Shown: positions 10,401 through 18,410 of the stretch, in pieces | How the letters are laid out: the number at the start of each line of letters is the position of its first letter | How positions within the stretch are numbered: position 1 is the stretch's first letter | Origin: an uncultured Clostridia bacterium | GTDB lineage: Bacteria; Bacillota; Clostridia; Christensenellales; Borkfalkiaceae | Reading direction: 5' to 3' | Assembly: GCA_947570625.1 (NCBI GenBank) | Contig: CANOUP010000004.1 | Location: 1 to 64,000, forward strand | DNA: 64,000 nt | The notes under the pieces: model-generated | Seen by the model: only the letters and a program-made list of their open reading frames with translations | Databases searched by the model: none | Told to the model about the DNA's origin: nothing | Program-made: the position numbers and the translations under genes

Positions 10401-11256
10401 ACGCCGAGTAAGGCGTACCGGCGTTGAGGTAATTCTTGCTTACCTGGTCCCCCTGCCATTCGAGTTCGGAAGGGGTTGCTATATCTTCGTACAAAAGACC
10501 TATGAAGTTAGTACCCATTATGAAGTCGCTGAACTTGTTGCAGTGGTTTTCGTTGACTTCGCCCGTGTTGTACATTTTGACGTAACTGGTATGGTTGGCG
10601 TCATAGTAAGCGTAATCGCCGACAAATTCTTTCTTGTCTTTGTCGTTGGAAATGTTGTTGGGGTCCGTCGGACGCATTACGTTGCCGAGGTTGATGGAAC
10701 GCATATGACTGGTGCTGTACGAGTTGCTGGGCGCGGTACAGGTATAGTCCGTGCTGTAAGTACCCGAGTTCGAGAACGTCAAAGCTTCCTGCTGGGATGT
10801 AGAGCTGTTCGCGTCCTCCGTGCCCGCAAGGTACAAAGTAAGTATTGCGTCGCCCGAGTTCGACCTTGAAATGTATACGGGAAGCCAGACGAGAGGTTTG
10901 TAAATGCTCTGCGTCGTGAAACGGTATCTGCCGTATTTGAGGGTGGTTATCGAACCGCTTCCGTTGCTTATGGGCAAGCCCTGCGTTCCCGCGGTGTTCT
11001 TTGCATAGGATAAAAGGTCTTCGAAATTACTGCCGTGACCTACCAGCTGTGAAGCCAGACTGTCAAGCGCCTCTTCCGAATAGCAGTATTTTTCGAAATC
11101 GAAGAGGGGCGTTGCGACGCTAGTCGAACTCGTTTCGTAAGCGTCGGACTTCTTATTTCCCGTCAAAGCAAATCCTACGGCTAAACAGCACGCAATCAGA
11201 ATGCAGAGCACGGAAACAAGAAGTTTTCTTGTTGTTACATATTTATTCGTTTTCAT
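4447..11256 (-). CDS. Giant Ig/MBG-repeat surface protein with Asp/Tyr-rich cytoplasmic tail (2269 aa)
   Basis: The start is the ATG at 11256, preceded by AAAGGAG; an earlier in-frame start lacks such a site. A signal sequence (about 1-32) leads to a mature N-terminal region. Residues about 220-410 contain a WLRS...IRPAIHLNL pattern like the DUF6273-type domain of Clostridia surface proteins. The body is a long series of Ig/MBG-like beta-sandwich repeats with recurring YTGE, AGTYT and WN(I/T)(T/V)K elements. One helix (about 2187-2211) is followed by KKRR and a roughly 50-residue tail made almost wholly of Asp, Glu and Tyr. There is no LPXTG signal, so it is anchored by the C-terminal helix. 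It is first in an operon with the coiled-coil gene. Adhesion or sensing is inference. Confidence 0.85.
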   Translation of the reverse strand: MKTNKYVTTRKLLVSVLCILIACCLAVGFALTGNKKSDAYETSSTSVATPLFDFEKYCYSEEALDSLASQLVGHGSNFEDLLSYAKNTAGTQGLPISNGSGSITTLKYGRYRFTTQSIYKPLVWLPVYISRSNSGDAILTLYLAGTEDANSSTSQQEALTFSNSGTYSTDYTCTAPSNSYSTSHMRSINLGNVMRPTDPNNISNDKDKKEFVGDYAYYDANHTSYVKMYNTGEVNENHCNKFSDFIMGTNFIGLLYEDIATPSELEWQGDQVSKNYLNAGTPYSAYNWPNDAYKSTVSGDFSNSAFDYFATNKTYYDRWKDDKVWLPSLTEVGTGDNGISGPDTTDGIWKLNKSQRSNKAVSWLRSANTVEDKGEGYSTYTMWATAKDGSITTADVNQTCAIRPAIHLNLSKISSKTTEPVNLPETVTSIYTGEVQTITQEKHSWYFPEDMTISFFMDEDCTMPVAPINAGTYYMMVELKISSDRYFLGEDRGKRLKSTKFVVEKIKLGVIWTYDDTVLSLPPPVKVEVTDGEHTGEDVFLQRDRDAGNIPEIGMKHSNVTGAGIIDSPEFPDKVGYYTARAYIVDEDIHNYNYELSGSSLTSHQFFVGQTKVPEPYFLTDEGGTPTSIEVGYKGRQWVQIANVSKYIDIEITVSKTKGQNAAEQEASAIEAKNKMVDLGVSTVTIGGEEVQVHTYELTDIGEYTFKAILKDTINTIWESSSENGDYTPKNLVMRVNQAYLTVTFDGLPSSWESARPVSFDINILGIYDSSESVSLEVYYAPYGNDSNRTRISNSSGRYVIPANACSPGNYNVYAMLSGTSQYTSNYRMEKAVYQKFTITRTQPKFEDSNANWIFKTSDAPSIPKPSASGIAFNAHNTPENPYELEYTGNYYSFSLAIPDSQLHSVSYYVRATYTGETYVKDAGLHSVTVTITAYDKNLEFTPKVYTIYFNISKAQYDLSNVKWNYTTPFIYSGNEHRVFLNPGSLPAGLLVSYETNGDPTNAMIAAGTYTTKAVFRVSDEFSANWKLPVDGNPESYTGDAFSFTLEWVIDKKTLTAEWTTPSGDTFFIPSLVNGHTFVDYTFEKENGGNWEACTSITAPDSGSANYRVTATLKADYAVNYVLTGTASKEFTVQANQFAVSVHFEVDGKSVENEEQFTYTGQPLTVTAVLDTPDGSSVTMTAGAPSYFSVTGGGSTAVSNATNVGKYRVDIPLTFTSGSNTFNQTAQYYFEIIKADIDISGLYWVYAGHDGNNVNAYYDGEQGKWLDADGNEVTFSYVYDGEEHVLEMGGMATGVQSFTVTGDKSATNANSGSNKYTANVSFVYDTANYNAPQFPATLEWNITKAKVNFEKVRWGYIDSDGNEHEFDFKNDSFVFTRVDGQDAPVKFTVALINLPSAVKGNADGTNAMIRYYTTSYTDNSFGTKFENSFSAIGEYCTSFEVANVSTNPNYEFTNADIPANLAKSQDWQIVERELTEPYYDGSWTKFDNRTHDLIELSGMPRDELCYFSVEITFINTANVIQNNYKGYKGDGVTEDYYAKLAGTYIVRFYELRGDNAQPYIWGTVEIEVAKEELEVTWDLNGTLPVARVTGIYVSNMLGTRYTNTSGGEVTEAFIRTTDGVTFYAEPYITDEYPDFHAKNITFVMAEGQVQKREFVSSQFHFNPGTTQELDKPVLENASLEFNGKAQTFVISNWNTYSYYLYISDGGLTQTNIGEYSVKLSFKKDADAVWRNPNNSEDREDFTLKYKIVVPKRVPIDKPVFKEDSMAYTGEVCKFEIVNWSELSKYLVMEGDDLSKVDAGTYTVVFRFITDVESQGYWSDDGSQSDYELTFTIFDPTKMIANPAVANSTLNYTGDPLTFVISNWDAISAFVELTGYDTNKVSVNGGVITITDVGVYEIKVNITADGRTFANGTTSYTLRLIVAGTSQGLPKPQFESSQIDFNGEPVTFEIKGWNELYADYLQIEAPEGVEVNGGKLTVSAAGKYEIKISFKGSGNWINGGSDPITLTFYAVDSSVTPPPVLTKLPESPVLVNDKREFTGFEISFAIKNWDIFAPYVTVKEGSLTQTAIGTYTVVLSIDATKATWFDGSTDDIVLEFEITKATLTLGTDENGNITGTNGDGEDVNIGDFLDPVYYDKDGNPVDKNDLKDGEEYDVKYEIKDEENFNNHFNNAEELKETITNNTYHVTYRKPAGFNWILIVCIAAGVLLLIIVIIIIIVSVKKRRAAYDYDDDYDEDYDGYEDYDDYDDYDEDYEETYDETYEDYDDDYYDE

Positions 11257-11375
11257 AATTTCAGCTCCTTTGCCCGCCCCGGAGCAAGCTCCCAAACGGT
11301 TCAGGGACAAATCGAAGTGATGATTTTTTTCCGAAAAAGGGCATAATGAAACATTTTGCCTATTTTGGTTATATC

Positions 11376-11404
11376 ATTATATCATTTCACAAACATATTT
11401 TCAA
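11376..11404 (-). promoter_or_regulatory. Sigma-A-type promoter for the 2269-aa/1457-aa operon
   Basis: TTGAAA (11399-11404) and TATAAT (11376-11381) are separated by 17 bp. The predicted leader is about 110 nt. Confidence 0.75.
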
Positions 11405-11595
11405 GCCTTTTTGACAAAAATTTTAAAATAGTGCCGTGTGTACGCTACGAATACAATATATTGTGGTTTGAGCCCGTTTTTACCGGAAAAACAGGGGTTT
11501 ATTTGGCGATTTATGCGTTTTTTATGCATTTTAAAATCCTGTAATTTACACGCCTTCCACTAATTGGCATACGTATCCGCGCATTGAAATACGCA
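11405..11595. other. AT-rich intergenic region, no gene seen
   Basis: This stretch lies between the terminator of the middle cassette and the promoter of the third. I see no convincing small gene or RNA in it. Confidence 0.5.
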
Positions 11596-11626
11596 ATCAG
11601 ACGCCCGCGGAATGCGGACGTCTGAT
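11596..11626 (-). terminator. Intrinsic terminator of the middle cassette
   Basis: An 8-bp stem (11596-11603 with 11619-11626) encloses an inner CCGC/GCGG pairing, just after the stop of the 183-aa partner gene. The U-tract on the minus strand is weak. Confidence 0.55.
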
Positions 11627-11632
11627 ATTATT

Positions 11633-12184
11633 TTATTCTGTTTTCGTTTTTTCGCCTTCCGACGGAACTTCGGGCGCCTTTTCCGCGGGTTTTTTCGCGG
11701 GTTTCTGCGCTTCGGACTTGTCTGCGGGGGTTATCGCAGGCTTCTTTGCAGGTTTTTCCGCGGGCTTATCCGCTTTCTGCGCGGGTTTATCCGCAGGTTT
11801 CCGAACAGGTTTTTCCGCAGGCTTCTGCGCTTTCTGTGCGGGTTTCTGTGCGGGCTGTCCTTTTTTCACGGGGCGGGGAGGAGTTTCTTCCTCGGGCATA
11901 AGTTCGCCGACAAGTCTTTCGGCGGACTTGACTTCACGGAGCTTGTTTTCAAGCTCGGCGCGGGTTTTCGCGTCGTTCTTGGAATTCAAAAGCTCTATGG
12001 TAAGTTCGGTTTCGCGTCTTACAAGCGCTTTCTTAGCGGAAGAAGTTTCGTCGAACTCGTCTTTCTTTATGGGTTTGAGCGCAATAAACAGTATGAGTGC
12101 AAACAGCGCGGTTACGACAACCATTATTATCAGCAGACCTGCGAACCAGCCGTAAGCCGCGGATAAGAGCAAAGCCTTCTCCAT
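11633..12184 (-). CDS. Small membrane partner protein with Lys/Pro/Ala-rich tail (183 aa)
   Basis: Unrecognised family. The N-terminus (LLLSAAYGWFAGLL) runs into one hydrophobic helix (about 8-36), then LKP and a charged helical segment (about 40-95). The last 85 residues are low-complexity repeats of Lys-Pro-Ala type. The first 95 residues align by eye with the 287-aa protein at 17544-18407, so the two are paralogues with swapped C-terminal halves. The start codon lies 1 nt after the stop of the 1705-aa gene, and its AGGAGG site is inside that gene's last codons, so translation is probably coupled. The tail is probably cytoplasmic. Interaction with the surface protein is inferred from gene order only. 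Confidence 0.85.
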   Translation of the reverse strand: MEKALLLSAAYGWFAGLLIIMVVVTALFALILFIALKPIKKDEFDETSSAKKALVRRETELTIELLNSKNDAKTRAELENKLREVKSAERLVGELMPEEETPPRPVKKGQPAQKPAQKAQKPAEKPVRKPADKPAQKADKPAEKPAKKPAITPADKSEAQKPAKKPAEKAPEVPSEGEKTKTE

Positions 12185-12185
12185 A

Positions 12186-15100
12186 TTACTTCCTCCTCAG
12201 TTCCGCGTTAACCATTTTGCGGAATTCTTCTTCGATTTTCTTGTTTCTGCGTATAAGCAGTACCGCCGCGCAAACCGCAAGACCTATCGCGATAACCGCG
12301 AATACGAGCGTCGCCGCTATCATACCGGTAAGACCTACCGAGTCTTCGAATACCGCAAAGTGCGCTTCCGCCCTCAATGCTTCGTAATCGGTTGTGCCCG
12401 CTACGGTTGCAATAAGCGTGTAGTTGCCTACGTCGAGATTGTTAAGCGTGCTCGCGCTCAAATCGGAAGCCGAAACGCTTGATACTACCTCGTTGCCGTC
12501 GGCGTCGAGAATGGTGTAATAAATATTGCCGAACTTGGCTTTCGCTACGGGCGCGTTATTGTCGCGGTTGAACCTGCCCTCGCTCCAACCCACGATGTTG
12601 GGAATGTCTTCCCACGAGTTGGCGGTCTTTTCTACCTTGAACGACATCCACGCGTCGTCGTAGGTAAGGCGCAGTTCGCTGTAATCGTCCGTCGCCCTGA
12701 GCGTCGCCTGATATTCGTACGTTCCGACGGGAAGCTGTCCGTTGCCGTCGAGGTAATCCTCTATCTTCGTCTTGGGCGAGTATTTAACGCCGTTTTCGTC
12801 GATATAGCGGTACTGGAACGCAACCTGCGTCGCTTTGCCGAAGTGGGGCGCGTACTGAACGTTAAGCGCCGTAAATTCGCCGTATGCCCAGCCCTGAATT
12901 ACGGGCGCGATATCCCAGTAGTTTCTCGACTGGATTACGTTGAAGTATACCGCGTAATCGTCCGCCTTGTTGTTTTCGCCCTCTTCGAAGGAGTAAACGT
13001 ATGCATAGCTTCCTGCGGGGAGGTAATCAAGTTTAAGCGCTTCGAGCATTTTTTCAATGCTTTCGTATCTGCGCGTTGCGTCAGTCTTTACAAGACCTTC
13101 GTCGAAATCCGATTTAAGGCAGAAATACGTCGTGTAGTGAAGGTCGGCAAGATATTCGGGAAGCACGCCTTCGGAAAGCGCGAACGACGCGTCGTCCTCG
13201 TATCTCCAGCTTTCGATATAGGGTGCGCTTACCCAGGTGATTTTTTCTACTTTTCCTATTACGACTTCCGCCCAAAGGCTTCTGTCGCTAGGCGTCCATC
13301 TGTCGTAGTTATGTCCGTCGCCTTCGACTGTGGGTATAAGCCAGTATGTTCCTGCGGGAGCTTCTTCGAAGCCCGCATAATTGCTTTGGTTGAGATTGTC
13401 GGGACCGTAGAAATATCTTTCCGCGGTGCTGTCGTTTTCATATCCCTTAGCAACGAGCGTATAGCTGTAAAGACTGCCGAAGAGGGGACGCCATACGGGT
13501 GCATAGCTGTCCTTGTTCTGGCTTGTAAGTTCGCCGTAATTCCAGCTTCTTATCGAAAGTCCCTGCAATACGGAGTTTACGCCCTGCTGGATTGCAAAGT
13601 CGTACCTGACGAGCATTTTAGATTCGCTTATCGCGGTGAAAGAGCTGGACCAGCTGCACGAGCTTTGGTAAATAGTCTTGATTTGAAGAACTACGAACGA
13701 AGAACCGGCGTCGGTATAGTTAGCCATACCCGTTATACCCAGTCCGGGAATATTGGAGTACGTTGCCTGTGCACTCTGCGTGTCGATGAAAATTACATTG
13801 TAGAAATCGCTTGCAAGCAGGCGCGCAATCTGGTCTTTGAGCGAAGAACCGGTATAAGATACCGCAATGTTCGGTCTGTTGATTGTATTGCCGATTATAA
13901 GCGTGTATCCCCTGCGCTGACCAAAGAGTTCAGACGTAGACTGATAGCTGGGTGCATAGATATTATAATATATGGGATATGTACCGAAGTCGCGCAAGCC
14001 CTGAACGCCGTCTTCGTTGCTGTTGTAGTACGCTTCGGTATGATAACTTCCGTTGCCCGTGATATCGAATTCTATTTGGAATTTCTGATAGAACTGCTCT
14101 ATATCGAGCTTTGCCGTACCGTTGACTTCGGTAAATTCGAAGCCGTCGTATTCGAAGCCGTCGTGATTCTTGTCCCTGTTCCAGGCTCCCACTCTTGCGG
14201 GGTGCGCCTTTTCGGCGGAGAGTTGAAGAATTTCCACGCGGGTGTCACCGAGAAGAGCAACGTTCGCGCCGTTGTTGTACTTGGAAGTAAGCGTCTTTTT
14301 ATAGAGTTCGATATCCGCTCCGTTGGGGAAGAGCTGGTTGGGGTCTCCCTTTGCGACGGTAAAATTGTATGTCGCCGACATAGGGGGAACTCCGTCCGCT
14401 TCGCCTACGTGCACGGTAAGTTGATACTCCGCGGCAGGCATCGAACGGTTGATTACGGAATTGAACTTATCGTAGTTATCGAATTCGGTCGAATAAGAAA
14501 TATCCTTCGAACCGTCGTTCAACTTCATCGTAAGAACAAAACTCATCTTTACGTTAATAACGTAGATATCGCCGTCCTTTTCGCTTCCCACCTGGGGAAT
14601 AGGCGCGACGGGGTCGGCGCCCGCTTTGCCGTAAGTCCATCCTTCTATCGAATACTTCCCGCCGTTCGAGTTAATGAGCGCGTTACCGCTTGTAGTAGCT
14701 ATGTACCAGTCTTTGGAGAGGGTAAACACGTCGCCCGTGTTGGATACGCTGAGCCCTTCGCCCGCAGAATCTGCGGCAACGACTATCGTATAGTTATTGT
14801 TAACGGTGACCGTAGCCCTTGCGTTGAACACACCCGCTCCCGTCCCGCTGTTGTTGACGTAGACGGGTTCGTTTACAAACACTTTTTCGGGTACATTACT
14901 GAGTTTTACAGTGTAAGTGCTTCCCTTGCTGTACATAAGGTAAGAAGCTTTAACCGTAACGGTTTCTTCGGGCTCTTCGCCTTCTTTTTTGACGGTATAG
15001 GGAACGTTATTATAGATATACAGCTGTTCGGACGTTTCTTCGGGAAGAAGACTTTTACCGTCCGCCGTTGTCCACGTAAATCTGCCGCCGGAACCGAGCG

Positions 15101-17303
15101 AAACTATCTGGGGAGCCACGGTGATGTCGGGAAGATTTACGCCTTCCGCCCATTCGCCGTATTTATCCGTATCGGCAATGTTTACGGTGAGCACGTACGC
15201 GCCCGCGTCGGTCAGACTGTTCTTGTTGTCAACGGGTTTTACGACGTGGGTGCGGTAAGTCGAGTACTGCGATACCGTTACCGCATAGTTATCGAACAAG
15301 TCGGAAGGAAGCCCCGAATACCAGTTGTTGAGGTTGGTTGCATCGAGCGTGTAGGAGCTGATTTCCGCATATTCGAGCGAACCGCCTGCGTTCGTAAGTT
15401 CCGCCCTGCTTAAATCTATTGTAAGAAGCTTTGCATACAGGTCTATGGGGGCGCTGTTTGCCGAATCCGCAAGCATGGAATTAAGTTTGGTTTCGTCGAC
15501 CTTGGTCGTCAAGCCCGTTTCTTTGTACCATACGGATTTAGAGTAACCGTCCTGCAAAGGCATTCTGTTCTTATCCGTCCAGATGCCGTTTTCGTCCTTT
15601 TCATAGCCGTAATTCATGCCGAAAAGTTTTACGGCATTAGAATCTTCGGTACCGTCTATGCCGACGGAATGAAGATTTAAAGTTACTTCGTATGTAAGCG
15701 TACAGCCTGCGCCGGTCGCAAAGTTGTTTTTCTTGTAAAGTTCGTAAGCGTTTTTGGTAGGAGCTACGACAATGAGATTGGCACAGCCCGAGAACGTGTT
15801 AAGATTGTCGTAAATGCCGACGCGCGCATCGGGCATATAAACGACGGAAAGGCTTATACAGTTTTTAAACGCTTCGGTTCCGAGAGTGCTTAAAGAAGCG
15901 GGGAAATTAACGACCTTCAACGCTTTACAGCCGTCGAACGCGTTATTGCCTATATCGTTGAGTCTTTCGCCGAAACCGAGAGTTTCCAGCTTGGAGCAGT
16001 TTGCAAAAGCCTGCTGCTGGACGCTTGTAACGCTTGCGGGCAGTGTAATCGCCGTAAGCGCGGTACAGTTATAAAAAGCCTTTTCGGGAATAACCGAAAC
16101 GTCGGGAAGTTTAACCGTTTTCAAAACGGTATTGTTTGCAAAAGCCCTCGTCTTGATTTCCACGATATCGGTGCTCGTCAAGTCGACGGTTTCGCTTACG
16201 CCCGTATAGTCGACAAGCGCGTTGCCGTTATAAATGACGTAATCTCCGCTTGTCGTAAGTTTGGAACTGCCCTCGGTCGTCGTATAAACGTTTATGCCGG
16301 AATTGGACGAAACGCCGGGGATATTGACGTTAGAGGGATTGTAAACGTCGATAAGTCTTGCGCATCCGCTGAACGCGTCGTTGTTTACCGAACCCGTTAC
16401 AGAGGGAAGCTCTAACTTATATAAAGATTCGCAGTTGCCGAAAGTGCCCCCGCCTATTTCATGGACGGAGCTGTCTTTGAAGGAAACGCTTTTAAGCACC
16501 GTACAGTTATAGAAAAGGCTCTGTACGGCCTTCGCCTCGTTGAGGTTGAGTTTACTGATAAGCGCGCTCGTTACGTTCGTTCCCGAGAAAAGACCCGTGG
16601 GAAGGGACGTGATTTCATCCGTGTTGTTGCCGATATTAACGACTACGTCGGAAGCGCCCGAGCCGAACGGCGAAAGGTTGTTTGCTACCGATGCGTTCTT
16701 GGCATAGTAATTTACCGTGGTCGCCGAAGTACAGCCGTTGAAAGCCGATACGCCTATCGACGCAACGTTTACGGGTACGGTAATAGCGGTAAACGACTTG
16801 CAGTTGCTGAACGCGTAAGCGCCTATACTCGTAAGGCTTGCGGGAAGGGTAACGTTTTCAAGAGCCGAGCAGCTGGAGAACGCGTTCGAACCGATTTTGG
16901 TTACGTTTGTTCCCAGCGTTACGGTACGCAAAGCCGAGCACCCGCTGAACGCGTAAGCGCCTATTTCCGTCACTCCCGACAAATCCGCTTCGACGATTTT
17001 GGATTTGAAATTGCCCCACAAACTCGTCGTGGTCGTTCTGTCCTCGATTTTCGTGACGCCCGCAGGCACGGTAAACTTGAAGCTGTCCGCCGAACCGAGC
17101 AGATTATTAAGAGTTTCCGTTTCACTCTTATTTTTTAAACCTTTAAAAGTTCCGTCTGCGATGTTGAGGTATCCCTCGTCAATCGTTACGGGAGCTTCTG
17201 CCGACGGCGTGGCGCCGACGGTGAAAAGCAAGCCGAATGTAAGACATACGGCCGCCGTCAACGCCAGAAGTACCGTTGTCAGCTTTCTTTTAAAACTTGT
17301 CAT
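12186..17303 (-). CDS. BspA-type leucine-rich-repeat surface protein with C-terminal membrane anchor (1705 aa)
   Basis: GAGGAG precedes the ATG. A signal peptide (about 1-31) is followed by BspA/LRR_5-type repeats (about 40-530), recognisable by the AF.(G/N)C..L..(V/I).(L/I)P pattern. The middle has Ig/MBG-like sandwiches. The last third holds repeats with an N.W...P.I..W..G.F core, the same type as in the 923-aa protein. The end matches that paralogue closely: FEDSVGLTG, one helix (about 1656-1683), then a basic amphipathic tail (KKIEEEFRKMV). LRR_5 proteins are commonly adhesins, but the ligand here is unknown. There is no sortase motif. The gene is first in a two-gene operon, and its last Arg-Arg codons are the ribosome binding site of the next gene. 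Confidence 0.88.
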   Translation of the reverse strand: MTSFKRKLTTVLLALTAAVCLTFGLLFTVGATPSAEAPVTIDEGYLNIADGTFKGLKNKSETETLNNLLGSADSFKFTVPAGVTKIEDRTTTTSLWGNFKSKIVEADLSGVTEIGAYAFSGCSALRTVTLGTNVTKIGSNAFSSCSALENVTLPASLTSIGAYAFSNCKSFTAITVPVNVASIGVSAFNGCTSATTVNYYAKNASVANNLSPFGSGASDVVVNIGNNTDEITSLPTGLFSGTNVTSALISKLNLNEAKAVQSLFYNCTVLKSVSFKDSSVHEIGGGTFGNCESLYKLELPSVTGSVNNDAFSGCARLIDVYNPSNVNIPGVSSNSGINVYTTTEGSSKLTTSGDYVIYNGNALVDYTGVSETVDLTSTDIVEIKTRAFANNTVLKTVKLPDVSVIPEKAFYNCTALTAITLPASVTSVQQQAFANCSKLETLGFGERLNDIGNNAFDGCKALKVVNFPASLSTLGTEAFKNCISLSVVYMPDARVGIYDNLNTFSGCANLIVVAPTKNAYELYKKNNFATGAGCTLTYEVTLNLHSVGIDGTEDSNAVKLFGMNYGYEKDENGIWTDKNRMPLQDGYSKSVWYKETGLTTKVDETKLNSMLADSANSAPIDLYAKLLTIDLSRAELTNAGGSLEYAEISSYTLDATNLNNWYSGLPSDLFDNYAVTVSQYSTYRTHVVKPVDNKNSLTDAGAYVLTVNIADTDKYGEWAEGVNLPDITVAPQIVSLGSGGRFTWTTADGKSLLPEETSEQLYIYNNVPYTVKKEGEEPEETVTVKASYLMYSKGSTYTVKLSNVPEKVFVNEPVYVNNSGTGAGVFNARATVTVNNNYTIVVAADSAGEGLSVSNTGDVFTLSKDWYIATTSGNALINSNGGKYSIEGWTYGKAGADPVAPIPQVGSEKDGDIYVINVKMSFVLTMKLNDGSKDISYSTEFDNYDKFNSVINRSMPAAEYQLTVHVGEADGVPPMSATYNFTVAKGDPNQLFPNGADIELYKKTLTSKYNNGANVALLGDTRVEILQLSAEKAHPARVGAWNRDKNHDGFEYDGFEFTEVNGTAKLDIEQFYQKFQIEFDITGNGSYHTEAYYNSNEDGVQGLRDFGTYPIYYNIYAPSYQSTSELFGQRRGYTLIIGNTINRPNIAVSYTGSSLKDQIARLLASDFYNVIFIDTQSAQATYSNIPGLGITGMANYTDAGSSFVVLQIKTIYQSSCSWSSSFTAISESKMLVRYDFAIQQGVNSVLQGLSIRSWNYGELTSQNKDSYAPVWRPLFGSLYSYTLVAKGYENDSTAERYFYGPDNLNQSNYAGFEEAPAGTYWLIPTVEGDGHNYDRWTPSDRSLWAEVVIGKVEKITWVSAPYIESWRYEDDASFALSEGVLPEYLADLHYTTYFCLKSDFDEGLVKTDATRRYESIEKMLEALKLDYLPAGSYAYVYSFEEGENNKADDYAVYFNVIQSRNYWDIAPVIQGWAYGEFTALNVQYAPHFGKATQVAFQYRYIDENGVKYSPKTKIEDYLDGNGQLPVGTYEYQATLRATDDYSELRLTYDDAWMSFKVEKTANSWEDIPNIVGWSEGRFNRDNNAPVAKAKFGNIYYTILDADGNEVVSSVSASDLSASTLNNLDVGNYTLIATVAGTTDYEALRAEAHFAVFEDSVGLTGMIAATLVFAVIAIGLAVCAAVLLIRRNKKIEEEFRKMVNAELRRK
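12192..12197 (-). promoter_or_regulatory. AGGAGG ribosome binding site inside C-terminal Arg-Arg codons
   Basis: The codons AGG AGG near the end of the 1705-aa gene form the Shine-Dalgarno site of the 183-aa gene, 7 nt before its ATG. Confidence 0.85.
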
Positions 17304-17402
17304 AGCAACTCCTCTCGGATTTAATTTATTCCGCTTTCGTTAAGTCTGTGAATAAATGTAAAACGCACAGTTATCCACATTAGACCTTTTTATACATATT
17401 AG

Positions 17403-17431
17403 ATTATATTATATAATAAAATAAATGTAAA
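17403..17431 (-). promoter_or_regulatory. Promoter of the 1705-aa/183-aa operon
   Basis: TTTACA (17426-17431), a 17-bp AT-rich spacer and TATAAT (17403-17408). Confidence 0.75.
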
Positions 17432-17489
17432 GTGTTTATTTTTGGAATTTTACGGCAAATTATAAATTTTAGCCTTTAAAAGCATAAAA

Positions 17490-17521
17490 AACCCGCGCAC
17501 CCGATAAGGGAGCGCGGGTTT
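17490..17521 (-). terminator. Strong intrinsic terminator of the first cassette
   Basis: A 9-bp GC-rich stem (17490-17498 with 17512-17520) is followed on the minus strand by a run of six T. It ends the 923-aa/287-aa operon. Confidence 0.85.
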
Positions 17522-17543
17522 TTCGAATATAATTCGAATATAA

Positions 17544-18407
17544 TCAGTCTTTTCTTGCAAGCCCCTTGGCAACGAGCGCGTCGTCGTCCTCGTAGGGCAT
17601 GGCATATATCGAGTGGTTGGTTTTGACGTACATTACGCCGTAATCGGTCATAAGCAGCGCGATAAGCTCTTTGGCTTTTTTAAGACTCTTGTCGCCCTTT
17701 ATGCGGAACAGACAGGGAGTGTTTGCATACGCTTCCGACTTGGTCGCCTTTACGTCGAAGCTGTCCGAATACTCGTCGGGATTAAGCGCGAGGTAAAGAC
17801 AGATTGTCTTACCGCTGAGCGTAAGCGTAGCGACGTTGCGCTTGCCGATATAGAACTTTTCGTTGTTCCAGTGCATGCGCGCCTTTGTCTTTTCATAGCA
17901 CAAAAGACAGTTTTTCGCCTCGAAGTATAAAACTTTTACGGTGTCGGGCGACTGTATGAGTTTTGCGGTAAAGCTCTTTTTTATCCCGCTGTCTTCCTGT
18001 GCGGTAAAGGTATGTTCGATAGATACTTTTTCGGTTTCGTTTTCAAGACTTTCAATCTCTTCCGCCGAAAGGCTGTCGTCCGCGAAAGTCATCGACACGG
18101 GTTTTGTGCCCGCAAGCTCGTCGATAAGCTGTTCGGCAGTGGAAACGTCGCGGATTTTTTCCATAATCGCCGCGGCGATTTCCGCATTGCCTTCGTTGTT
18201 CCTGTATTCGGTCAGAAGTTCCGCTTCGCGCTTTGCAAGCAGTTTCTTCGCGGCCTGCGCCGCCGAATAATCTTCGAGGTCGTCAAGTCTGACGGGTTTG
18301 AGCGAAACCATCGCAATGGCGACGAATAAAACCGCCATTACAATCATCATTACAAGGAGTCCTATGAACCAGCTGTAAGCCGACGATAACAATAATACGT
18401 TTCCCAT
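17544..18407 (-). CDS. Membrane partner protein with a conserved cytoplasmic domain (287 aa)
   Basis: The N-terminus (LLLSSAYSWFIGLL, helix about 8-36, then LKP) and charged helix (about 40-100) are paralogous to the 183-aa protein. Residues about 130-265 form a separate globular domain with the pattern SFTAKL...LYFEAKN..L.YEK.KAR..W..E.F..G, then LSGKTICLYLALNP, then LFRIK. I recognise this as a domain common in Clostridia proteins, usually of unknown function, but cannot name an accession. It is probably cytoplasmic. The ATG lies 3 nt after the stop of the 923-aa gene and uses an AGGAGG made by that gene's last two Arg codons. No enzyme motif was seen. Confidence 0.85.
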   Translation of the reverse strand: MGNVLLLSSAYSWFIGLLVMMIVMAVLFVAIAMVSLKPVRLDDLEDYSAAQAAKKLLAKREAELLTEYRNNEGNAEIAAAIMEKIRDVSTAEQLIDELAGTKPVSMTFADDSLSAEEIESLENETEKVSIEHTFTAQEDSGIKKSFTAKLIQSPDTVKVLYFEAKNCLLCYEKTKARMHWNNEKFYIGKRNVATLTLSGKTICLYLALNPDEYSDSFDVKATKSEAYANTPCLFRIKGDKSLKKAKELIALLMTDYGVMYVKTNHSIYAMPYEDDDALVAKGLARKD

Positions 18408-18410
18408 AAC

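Noticed and set aside
11633..12184. Sortase-anchored wall protein (Lys/Pro-rich tail)
   Set aside because: There is no LPXTG motif, and the tail follows an N-terminal helix with cytoplasmic topology. None of the surface proteins in the window has a sortase signal.
12843..15413. 856-codon open frame on the plus strand
   Set aside because: It lies opposite the LRR surface-protein gene and has no signal, domain or start site.
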